Below, in pieces: positions 1-5,401 of a stretch of DNA of 5,401 bases (its first letter is position 1; every line of letters begins with the position of its first letter). Origin of the DNA: an uncultured Clostridia bacterium (GTDB lineage Bacteria; Bacillota; Clostridia; Christensenellales; UBA1242); NCBI GenBank assembly GCA_946615295.1, contig CAMOHL010000062.1, positions 1-5,401 of the forward strand, in the 5' to 3' direction. Under the pieces are notes generated by a model. That model ran no database searches, was not told the origin of the DNA, and worked only from the letters and a program-made list of their open reading frames with translations. Made by a program: the position numbers and the translations under genes.

Positions 1-38
1 CCAACATTCAACTAGCGAGAGAAATCTCGCTTTTTTTA
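1..38 (+). repeat. Copy 1 of a direct repeat carrying a terminator
   Basis: This segment recurs at 161-199. The two copies share the lead-in CCAACATTCAACT, then a 7-bp stem and a T tract. They differ by one substitution in the hairpin loop (A22 versus T182) and one T in the tract (seven versus eight). Similarity ends after the T tract. In this copy the first 10 bases also have an exact inverted match at 47-56, so 1-10 and 47-56 can pair around the terminator hairpin. The window starts on the first base of the repeat, so the unit may extend further left. Confidence 0.85.
14..37 (+). terminator. Intrinsic terminator, first repeat copy
   Basis: The 7-bp stem AGCGAGA (14-20) pairs with TCTCGCT (25-31) around a GAAA loop, followed by seven T residues (31-37). 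GAAA is a stabilising GNRA tetraloop. On the minus strand no T tract follows the hairpin, so it works on rightward transcripts only. The gene it would terminate lies left of the window. Confidence 0.88.
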
Positions 39-46
39 TATTTATG

Positions 47-198
47 TGAATGTTGGCAATTCGCTGCGAAAAGCAAAGCTTTTCTAATGCTCTGCCATTA
101 GTGATTTCTCATAATAGGGATATAAGCTTTAGCACAAAGAAAGAAATATTTGATATAGCTCCAACATTCAACTAGCGAGAGTAATCTCGCTTTTTTTT
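47..198 (+). ncRNA. Candidate structured RNA closed by a 10-bp helix and ending in a terminator
   Basis: TGAATGTTGG (47-56) is the exact reverse complement of CCAACATTCA (161-170), giving a 10-bp closing helix. Inside are hairpin 68-74/78-84 (GAAAAGC, AAA loop, GCTTTTC), hairpin 85-89/96-100 (TAATG/CATTA) and a possible longer pairing 104-109/142-147 (ATTTCT/AGAAAT). Three bases after the closing helix comes a terminator hairpin with eight Ts. No start codon with a ribosome binding site opens a useful frame here. The layout resembles a small RNA or cis-regulatory RNA with its own terminator, but no promoter is obvious between the first terminator and 47, and I do not recognise a known family. 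A short mobile repeat with 10-bp inverted ends is an equally good reading. Confidence 0.35.
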
Positions 199-199
199 A
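161..199 (+). repeat. Copy 2 of the direct repeat carrying a terminator
   Basis: This is the second copy of the segment at 1-38, starting exactly 160 bases downstream. The lead-in CCAACATTCAACT and both stem arms are identical, the loop is GTAA instead of GAAA, and the T tract is one base longer. Unlike copy 1 it has no TGAATGTTGG just downstream. Its lead-in can pair back to 47-56 instead. Confidence 0.85.
174..198 (+). terminator. Intrinsic terminator, second repeat copy
   Basis: AGCGAGA (174-180) pairs with TCTCGCT (185-191) around GTAA, followed by eight Ts (191-198). GTAA, like the GAAA of the first copy, is a GNRA loop, so the single difference between the two hairpins keeps the stable loop class. 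It would end rightward transcripts before the promoter of the downstream operon, insulating that operon from readthrough. Confidence 0.88.
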
Positions 200-451
200 T
201 GCAAAGTTATGGATAAGACAAATTTATACAAATTTTTAGTTAATAGTGTCGGCAGTCGAACATATATAAAACCAATTTTGTATAATGAATATGTATATAA
301 TAATTGTTGACGATTGATTTTGAATATTTATTATTAATGGTTATAAATTTTTAAATTTGAAAAAGTATTTTTTTGCTGTCTTACATTATTTGTATCATAT
401 CGTAAAATTCTATTAACTTAATTTAGTATTTAGTTATATCTTAAAAAAAAT
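200..451. other. AT-rich intergenic stretch without a gene
   Basis: No start codon with a ribosome binding site opens more than about ten codons on the plus strand, and I see no supported gene on the minus strand. The stretch contains isolated -10-like TATAAT at 281-286 without a good -35 box. It also has a TTGACG (307-312) without a good -10 box at normal spacing, and an 8-bp direct repeat ACAAATTT (218-225 and 228-235) with a 10-base period. Runs of A and T such as 367-374 and 442-450 could bend DNA upstream of the promoter at 491, but this is inferred only from composition. Confidence 0.6.
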
Positions 452-492
452 AATATGCATGTATAATCGATAAAAAAGTGAAAATGCATATT
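452..492. promoter_or_regulatory. Inverted repeat abutting the -35 box, possible operator
   Basis: AATATGCAT (452-460) and ATGCATATT (484-492) are exact 9-base reverse complements separated by 23 bases. The arm centres are 32 bases apart, about three helical turns. The right arm overlaps the first two bases of the -35 hexamer at 491. Each arm contains the palindrome ATGCAT. The position suits a regulator binding two half-sites on one face of the helix. In such AT-rich DNA chance is a real alternative, and no regulator gene is adjacent. Confidence 0.35.
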
Positions 493-519
493 GACTTTAC
501 AGTTTTTTAATGTTATAAT
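491..519 (+). promoter_or_regulatory. Sigma-70-type promoter with extended -10, for the phosphoesterase operon
   Basis: TTGACT (491-496, five of six consensus bases) is separated by 17 bases from a perfect TATAAT (514-519). TG at 511-512 adds the extended -10 element. Transcription should begin near 526, leaving a leader of only about 18 bases that contains the ribosome binding site AAGGAG (531-536). There is no room for a riboswitch or attenuator in this leader, so control should act at initiation. Confidence 0.85.
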
Positions 520-543
520 TAAATCGTAATAAGGAGATGGCTC

Positions 544-3039
544 ATGAATAAAGAAGAAAAACTTTTTAGAGAATTATTAAAAGCTAAAGGTTATGATGCT
601 GATAGACTTTTCTCTTCAGATGTTCTTGATGAAAAAGAAAGAAAAGAACAACTTGCAAGTATTTTGGCTGATATTGTTAAATCTCAAAGCAATAATTCAA
701 CAAAATTGAGAAAAGTTGAACATGACATACCAGGAGATGAATTTCATCTTGGCTTTGTTTCAGATGCACACTCTAGATTATATTTACTTGAACAATATCT
801 AGATTTGCTTGACTCAATCGGTGGAAAATGTGTGGTTACTGGAGATATCACAAACGGCTCAAATCACTTCCACGGACACGATAGTTCTTTGAAAGAAACA
901 TTGAATTTAACAAACGATATTTTGACTGCTTCAGATGTAATGAATAGACATAAAGATATGTTTATTGGTTATGTTGAAGGAAACCATGATCAATGGATAA
1001 CAGAAGGAACATCACTTCTTGTTGGTTACATTGCTTGTAAATTTGCAGGTATTGATAGTATTTATGCAAAAAATGTTCAACTTGTAACACAAAATGTAAC
1101 AAAAGATGGCAAGAAAATTCCATTCAATTTCTTAATTGTTCACGGCGAAGGAATACCAGCAGATATTATAAACGGTCTCAAAAAGAGTATTGGTATAGCT
1201 TGTAAACAAAATGTTGATGCAATCATATTTGGCCACACCCACAAAATGGGTAGTGCATCAGCAGTTGTTTTGAAGAAAAATGGCAAGGGTGATTGGATTG
1301 AAAATCAAGTAACATCTTACAATCCAGGTTCACTTCTTGAAGCAAGTGATTATGCTGATAAGGCAGGATATCCAGAAAATACACCATTTGACGGAACAAT
1401 TATGCATTGCAGTGTAGTTCCAACAAAAGATGGTAAGGGCTATAAAAAATGTATTGACTTGCAAAATATTATGGAAGTTGTTGACGAAAATGACAGAAAA
1501 CTTCTCAAAGCATTAAAAAATAAGTTAGATGTTCTTGAATCAAAAAGATATGAAAGTAAAAAAGAAATTCAAGAAATGTATGGCAAACTTTTGAGTCAAT
1601 ATACAACAAAAAATGTTAATGTTGAAAATGTTAATGGACATTATTTCATTGGTATCAGTGGAGTAAATGAAATGTTCTCTAACAAATTGACAAAAGACAT
1701 AAAGCAAAAAATTAGAGACGACTTGACAAAAGTTGTTGAAGTTGCTGAAAGAATGGACAATGTTTCAGTTGTTCTCAACGGAGATTTTGTATTTGACTAC
1801 AACAAGGGATACATTGCAAAAAAAGATTATTGTGCAAACACAATTGCAGATATTCAAGATTTGTGTGAAATTCTAAAACCTATTTCAAACAAAATTGTTG
1901 CAATCAACAATGGAAAAATGGAACAAGGTATTATGAATGTTGAAATGGACAAGGGAAATGGCAGATGGAGCAATAAAAAGAAAGATGTCAAAGAACTTGC
2001 AAACTATGCAACACAAATTTTGCAATTGGATGAAAAACTCGCTTATGCTCCTTATGATAAGCAAGAAATGTATCAAAAACAATTGGCTATTCAAAATGAC
2101 GAAGTAAACAAATACAATCAAAAGGTTTTGGACAAAGCATATGATGATTGTATGAAGAGAATGGCAAAAGATGTTAACGACTTGGCAGATCTTGACAAGT
2201 TTGTTGAAAAAACATCAAAGAAAGGTCAAAGCTTTGATAAGAAGATTAAAGAAGCATTGGTTAAAAAATTGAGAGAAGAACACAAAATTCTTGATATTTC
2301 TAGACCAGAAGATAAAGAAAAGATTGAAGAAATTTGTCCACTCACAGACATTGACCTTAGAATGCCAAATCAAAATTTGATTGGAAATATCGTTTGCAAA
2401 ATGCTTGATTTGGATTCAAAAGATGTAAAGGTTAATCCAAACATCAATTTCCCAACAACATTTAAAGTTAAAGATGCAAATGGAAAAACAAAAACAGTTC
2501 AAGCATACTACTGCACAAGTGCAGCAAAATGTTTGAGAGAATTGCCAGCAAAATTGACAGCAGGCAATGAACCACCAGATGTTGTTTTGATTAACAACTA
2601 TACAAGTCCATCATCAGCTGATTTGCAAGAATTCACAACTCAAATTAGAGTTAGCTACTTCAATAAGATGGGCGTAAAGAAAGTTAAGGATATTCCAGTT
2701 ATCAACAGCGGAAGCTATGCTTATAGCAAATATTTGATGTCAGGAAAAATCCCTACAAATATGGTTTACAAAGTTGCAAATGTTACTCCAATATTCAACA
2801 CTTTGATACCAAAAGACAGCACAAATTATGCTGGCAAAAATCTTACAAGACCAGTTGTTGAAAAATATACTTTTGACAGTGTTTTGAACAATGAAAAAAT
2901 CACAACAAAAATGATTGTTGAAACAACAAAAAAGAGTATGAAAAATGCACTTGAAAAGTTTGATAAGAGAAATGCTAACATTGAAAATTCAAATATTATT
3001 GATGAAGCAATAAACAATTTTGATATGAACATTAAATAA
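544..3039 (+). CDS. Tandem metallophosphoesterase: active N-terminal domain plus degenerate second domain
   Basis: This 831-residue cytosolic protein (no signal peptide or membrane segment) belongs to the calcineurin-like metallophosphoesterase superfamily, binuclear-metal enzymes that cleave phosphomonoesters or phosphodiesters. The N-terminal domain (about residues 65-310) has all the signature motifs in order: D74-x-H76, G100-D101, G146-N147-H148-D149, H200 and G230-H231-T232-H233. A helical linker (about 310-355) leads to residues 365-760, which repeat the same landmarks without the metal-binding histidines: VVLNGD at 409-414, GKMEQ at 457-461, GNIVCKM at 614-620, NNYT at 684-687 and NSGS at 721-724. 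A charged helical insert of about 130 residues (470-600) interrupts this copy. The start is supported by AAGGAG seven bases upstream of the ATG and by the promoter at 491-519. It is far longer than single-domain phosphoesterases. The substrate is unknown; nuclease, nucleotide hydrolase and protein phosphatase are all possible. I do not recognise a named gene. Confidence 0.88.
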   Translation: MNKEEKLFRELLKAKGYDADRLFSSDVLDEKERKEQLASILADIVKSQSNNSTKLRKVEHDIPGDEFHLGFVSDAHSRLYLLEQYLDLLDSIGGKCVVTGDITNGSNHFHGHDSSLKETLNLTNDILTASDVMNRHKDMFIGYVEGNHDQWITEGTSLLVGYIACKFAGIDSIYAKNVQLVTQNVTKDGKKIPFNFLIVHGEGIPADIINGLKKSIGIACKQNVDAIIFGHTHKMGSASAVVLKKNGKGDWIENQVTSYNPGSLLEASDYADKAGYPENTPFDGTIMHCSVVPTKDGKGYKKCIDLQNIMEVVDENDRKLLKALKNKLDVLESKRYESKKEIQEMYGKLLSQYTTKNVNVENVNGHYFIGISGVNEMFSNKLTKDIKQKIRDDLTKVVEVAERMDNVSVVLNGDFVFDYNKGYIAKKDYCANTIADIQDLCEILKPISNKIVAINNGKMEQGIMNVEMDKGNGRWSNKKKDVKELANYATQILQLDEKLAYAPYDKQEMYQKQLAIQNDEVNKYNQKVLDKAYDDCMKRMAKDVNDLADLDKFVEKTSKKGQSFDKKIKEALVKKLREEHKILDISRPEDKEKIEEICPLTDIDLRMPNQNLIGNIVCKMLDLDSKDVKVNPNINFPTTFKVKDANGKTKTVQAYYCTSAAKCLRELPAKLTAGNEPPDVVLINNYTSPSSADLQEFTTQIRVSYFNKMGVKKVKDIPVINSGSYAYSKYLMSGKIPTNMVYKVANVTPIFNTLIPKDSTNYAGKNLTRPVVEKYTFDSVLNNEKITTKMIVETTKKSMKNALEKFDKRNANIENSNIIDEAINNFDMNIK

Positions 3040-3050
3040 AGAGGTGTTAT

Positions 3051-3311
3051 ATGAAATACGGCATAAATCAAAATGAAAATTTAATCAAATGTGCAAACTG
3101 CAATGAAGTGGTTTCAAACAATGGCGAATTTACAGTTAACTTTTGCTCAAAATGTGGAGCTCCACTTTCAGTAAGTGCTATTGCTGATTTTGAAGAAAGA
3201 AAAGATGCTGTTAAAATCAATTTGTTGAATGAACTCAAAGAAATTGCAGCAGACAACAAAACAGATTCATTCTTGGATATTGTTAAAGTATACAGGGAAG
3301 AAAATGAATAA
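3051..3311 (+). CDS. Small zinc-ribbon protein, second gene of the phosphoesterase operon
   Basis: This is an 86-residue protein of unknown function. Four cysteines in two CxxC knuckles (C14, C17 and C32, C35, the second reading CSKCG) form a zinc-ribbon typical of nucleic-acid- or protein-binding modules. Residues from about 45 onward are charged and probably helical, ending in an acidic tail (REENE). It starts 11 bases after the phosphoesterase stop codon with its own GAGGTG site (3041-3046) four bases before the ATG, and a terminator follows its stop at once. The two genes are therefore almost certainly co-transcribed and their products may work together. Nothing in the sequence shows what it binds. 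An overlapping minus-strand frame of similar length lacks any recognisable motif and is not favoured. Confidence 0.82.
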   Translation: MKYGINQNENLIKCANCNEVVSNNGEFTVNFCSKCGAPLSVSAIADFEERKDAVKINLLNELKEIAADNKTDSFLDIVKVYREENE

Positions 3312-3320
3312 TAAAAAAAT

Positions 3321-3350
3321 ATGCAGGGATATATTCCTTGCATTTTTTTT
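3321..3350 (+). terminator. Intrinsic terminator ending the phosphoesterase operon
   Basis: ATGCAGGGA (3321-3329) pairs with TTCCTTGCA­T (3335-3343) through nine base pairs including one G-T, around the loop TATAT. Eight Ts follow (3343-3350). A run of As (3313-3319) before the stem gives a weaker T tract on the other strand, but no leftward gene enters from the right here, so its role is to end the rightward operon ten bases after the zinc-ribbon stop codon. Confidence 0.85.
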
Positions 3351-3366
3351 GTTTATATTATAAAAT
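3338..3366 (+). promoter_or_regulatory. Possible weak promoter for the DEAD-box helicase
   Basis: TTGCAT (3338-3343) lies 17 bases before TAAAAT (3361-3366), which matches five of six -10 bases. An alternative -10 is TATTAT (3356-3361). The -35 match is only three of six and lies inside the terminator stem, so the assignment is tentative. The helicase needs some promoter here because a terminator separates it from the upstream operon, and only about 30 bases are available. Confidence 0.3.
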
Positions 3367-3381
3367 AACCTGGGAGTATTT

Positions 3382-4950
3382 ATGAAATTTTCTACACTAA
3401 ACTTAAATGAAAAAATTGTTGAAATTCTAAATCAAAATGGATTTGAATTCGCAACAGAAATACAGCAAAAGGCAATACCAATCATTTTGCAAAGGCAAGA
3501 TGCAATTTTTAGAAGTGAAACAGGCAGTGGAAAAACTTTTGCCTTTGCTTTGCCAATTTTGGAACAAATTGATATCGAATGTCAGGATGTTCAGGCAATA
3601 GTTATATGTCCAACAAGAGAACTTGCAATTCAAGTCGCAGACGAAACAAAAAAAATTGCCGAAGGATTGGGAATTAGAGTTTGTGCAGTTTTTGGTGGAA
3701 GCACAATCACAAGACAAATTGATAGTTTGAAGAAGAAGCCACATATTGTTGTTGGAACAACAGGCAGAATGATGGATTTGATTGAAAAAAAAGCCCTAAA
3801 AATTGAAACAGCAAATTTTGTTGTTCTAGATGAGGCTGACGAAATGTTAGATATGGGCTTTAGACCAGACATTGAAAAGATTTTGGCAAAGACAAAAAAA
3901 GAAAAAAATGTGTTTTTGTTTTCTGCAACAATGCCAGATGATGTGATTGAACTCTCAAAAAAGTATTTAATTAATCCAACAAAAGTAGAAGTTGGAGAAG
4001 CAAACAAGGCATTGGATAAAATAAAACAACAATATATTTACACAAGCAGTAAATACAAAAAATATACACTGCTAGAGTTGTTTTTTAGTGATGTGTATGG
4101 CAAGTGCATTGTTTTTGTAAACACAAAGCAATATGCAGAAGAAATTGCAAAATTTTTGAATAACAACAGCACTCCATGCAGAGCAATTCATAGTGATTTG
4201 CGACAAGCCGAAAGAAAAAGAGTGATTGAAATGTTCAAGGCTGGCAAAATTGATGTTTTGGTTGCCACTGATGTTGCAAGTAGAGGGCTTGATATAAAGA
4301 ATGTTAAGTGGATTATAAATTATGATTTGCCTCACGAAATGGAATATTATGTGCATCGAATTGGTAGAACAGCAAGGGCAGGTGAAAGTGGAAGTGTTAT
4401 CAATATCATAACAACAATTGGACAACTTTCTTATATGAGAGATATTGAGCGAACAACAAAAGCCAAAATAACACTTTTTGATACTAAAAGTGAAAATTTG
4501 CGACAATATTTTGTCGATACAAAAAAACTTGCAAAAGAAAACAGTAGATTTGCCAAAAAAGACAAAAAGAATTATGGAAAGCAAAGGTACACATATTTTG
4601 ATTTTGTTGAAGAATTTGGAGAAGATGAAAATTTAAAAGATAAAAAAGAATTAAATTCAAAATTTAAATCTGAAAAGAACATATCAAAAAGAACAAAAAA
4701 AACAAACGAGTTTAGCAATAAATTTGAAAAACACAAAACCAATAACCATATTGAAAAAAATAAATCAACAAAGTTTTACAAAAATGATTTTGATAAAGAA
4801 GAAGACAAAAAATTCAACAAACACAAAGGATTTTCAAACAGAAAAAAAGATGATAGACCTAGTAAATTTGTGTTTGAAGACAAGAAGAAAAAAAAGAAAG
4901 TAAAGCCAAAAAAAGATGAGTCAAAGTGGTACTCTAAATTTAGCAAATAA
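3382..4950 (+). CDS. DEAD-box ATP-dependent RNA helicase with lysine-rich tail
   Basis: This 522-residue RNA helicase unwinds or remodels RNA using ATP, as in ribosome assembly, RNA decay or cold adaptation. All core motifs are present: Q motif around Q28, motif I SETGSGKT (45-52), Ia PTREL (77-81), GG (105-106), Ib TTGR (126-129, usually TPGR), II DEAD (150-153), III SAT (181-183), IV IVFVNT (243-248), V ATDVASRGLDI (295-305) and VI HRIGRTAR (325-332). The two RecA-like domains end near residue 365. The remaining residues, especially 385-522, are lysine-rich, low in complexity and probably disordered, suiting non-specific RNA binding; no folded RNA-binding domain of the DbpA or CsdA kind is visible. 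GGGAG (3372-3376) lies five bases before the ATG, and the Q motif falls at the expected distance from this start. RhlE-, CshA- and DeaD-like subfamilies cannot be separated by eye, so no symbol is given. Confidence 0.95.
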   Translation: MKFSTLNLNEKIVEILNQNGFEFATEIQQKAIPIILQRQDAIFRSETGSGKTFAFALPILEQIDIECQDVQAIVICPTRELAIQVADETKKIAEGLGIRVCAVFGGSTITRQIDSLKKKPHIVVGTTGRMMDLIEKKALKIETANFVVLDEADEMLDMGFRPDIEKILAKTKKEKNVFLFSATMPDDVIELSKKYLINPTKVEVGEANKALDKIKQQYIYTSSKYKKYTLLELFFSDVYGKCIVFVNTKQYAEEIAKFLNNNSTPCRAIHSDLRQAERKRVIEMFKAGKIDVLVATDVASRGLDIKNVKWIINYDLPHEMEYYVHRIGRTARAGESGSVINIITTIGQLSYMRDIERTTKAKITLFDTKSENLRQYFVDTKKLAKENSRFAKKDKKNYGKQRYTYFDFVEEFGEDENLKDKKELNSKFKSEKNISKRTKKTNEFSNKFEKHKTNNHIEKNKSTKFYKNDFDKEEDKKFNKHKGFSNRKKDDRPSKFVFEDKKKKKKVKPKKDESKWYSKFSK

Positions 4951-4985
4951 TAAGACACAGTATCAAATTATTATGACACTTTTAT

Positions 4986-5017
4986 AAAAAAATCAGCGAG
5001 TTATGCTGATTTTTTTT
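4986..5017. terminator. Bidirectional terminator between convergent genes
   Basis: AATCAGC (4991-4997) pairs with GCTGATT (5005-5011) around a 7-base loop. The As at 4986-4990 can extend the stem with Ts at 5012-5016. The rightward transcript ends in a T tract (5010-5017) and the leftward transcript ends in Us from 4986-4992, so the hairpin can stop both the helicase and the methyltransferase. The methyltransferase stop codon (5001-5003) lies in the loop. Confidence 0.85.
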
Positions 5018-5401
5018 GTAATATAGCAAGTGTCTCTACATGTTTGGTTTGTGGAAACATATCATAGGGTTGTATTGTTTTTATTGTGTATTCGTTATCA
5101 TTAAGCAACAAATTCAAATCTCTTGCAAGTGTGCTTGGATCACAAGATACATATATAATTTTTTGTGGTTTGACTGACTTTATGCTTTCAATAACTTTTT
5201 TGTCGCAACCCTTTCTTGGTGGATCAATAACAATTGTTAAATTGTTTTTTTCTTCTTCTGTAAGTTCGTCTAGAAGTTTTGGTAAAACGATTGAACAATC
5301 TCCATTTATATTCTTGAGATTTTGTATCATATTTTTTTCTTTGAGTTCATCTGCAAGTTTTGTTGCAGGTTCAACAATTTCAATTCCATAAACCATTTTT
5401 G
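5001..5401 (-). CDS. rlmD: 23S rRNA (uracil-5-)-methyltransferase, RlmD/RlmCD type, C-terminal part
   Basis: This is the C-terminal end of a SAM-dependent enzyme that makes 5-methyluridine in 23S rRNA (TrmA/RlmD family; the RlmCD form is usual in Bacillota). About 130 residues are visible. Numbered from the methionine encoded at 5394-5396, VYGIEIVE (2-9) is the SAM-binding acidic strand, VIDPPRKG (56-63) the motif IV region, and YVSCDPSTLARD (82-93) carries the catalytic cysteine C85. MFPQTKHVE (113-121) ends with the likely general base E121. That methionine is internal: family members carry a TRAM domain and the glycine-rich SAM motif before it, and the frame stays open to the window edge, so the gene is cut by the window and its true start lies to the right. 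Family members normally have SCNP where this protein has SCDP. The function is well supported; the target uridine or uridines cannot be told. Confidence 0.93.
   Translation of the reverse strand, partial: KMVYGIEIVEPATKLADELKEKNMIQNLKNINGDCSIVLPKLLDELTEEEKNNLTIVIDPPRKGCDKKVIESIKSVKPQKIIYVSCDPSTLARDLNLLLNDNEYTIKTIQPYDMFPQTKHVETLAILQKKSA

Noticed and set aside
3..101. Open frame without a start, from the left edge to a TAG at 99-101.
   Set aside because: It runs through a terminator hairpin and its T tract, and its translation shows no domain character, so it is unlikely to be the end of a gene entering from the left.
47..170. Integron attC-like site suggested by GTTGG and CCAAC at the ends.
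   Set aside because: The ends do not fit the GTTRRRY/RYYYAAC pair, and no integrase or cassette gene is present.
1..199. CRISPR array.
   Set aside because: There are only two repeat copies, each is a terminator, the spacing is 160 bases, and no cas gene is seen.
208..216. TATGGATAA, one mismatch from a DnaA box.
   Set aside because: It is a single imperfect site with no cluster, no AT-unwinding array of note and no dnaA or dnaN nearby.
544..3039. Phage or transferred origin of the phosphoesterase gene.
   Set aside because: Its AT-rich codon use, with AGA as the arginine codon, looks similar to its neighbours, and no phage, integrase or transposase gene is in the window.
4072..4584. Long minus-strand frame inside the helicase gene.
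   Set aside because: It lies antisense to conserved helicase motifs, its translation is rich in C, F and I without a domain, and it has no ribosome binding site or promoter.
5086..5391. Plus-strand frame opposite the methyltransferase.
   Set aside because: The opposite strand encodes conserved RlmD motifs; this frame is a low-complexity shadow rich in S and F.

Overview
The window is AT-rich bacterial DNA using the standard code: TGG is the tryptophan codon, no TGA is read through, and every complete gene ends in TAA. Strong purine-rich ribosome binding sites, a sigma-70-type promoter, hairpin-plus-U-tract terminators and the RlmCD-like character of the methyltransferase suggest a low-GC Bacillota-like chromosome, possibly an uncultured gut lineage. 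That placement is inferred, not proven.

Positions 1-543 are non-coding. They hold two near-identical 37-38 bp copies of a repeat carrying an intrinsic terminator (1-37 and 161-198). Between and including them is a segment that can fold as a closed, multi-hairpin RNA ending in the second terminator (47-198). An AT-rich stretch follows, and then a clear promoter (491-519) with a 9-bp inverted repeat against its -35 box. Positions 544-3311 form a two-gene operon. The first gene encodes an 831-residue metallophosphoesterase with an intact N-terminal domain. Its C-terminal half appears to be a degenerate second copy of the same fold that has lost nearly all metal ligands. The second gene encodes an 86-residue four-cysteine zinc-ribbon protein. 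A terminator at 3321-3350 closes the operon.

Positions 3382-4950 encode a complete DEAD-box RNA helicase with a long lysine-rich tail. Converging on it from the right is the 3' end of an RlmD/RlmCD-type 23S rRNA uracil-5-methyltransferase (5001 to the window edge, minus strand). One A/T-flanked hairpin serves as a terminator for both and contains the methyltransferase stop codon in its loop. The helicase and methyltransferase are housekeeping RNA-metabolism genes, so the metallophosphoesterase operon sits in a chromosomal context and no phage or transposon gene is visible. The tandem active/degenerate phosphoesterase with its zinc-ribbon partner and the repeat-bounded RNA candidate are the least ordinary parts of the window.
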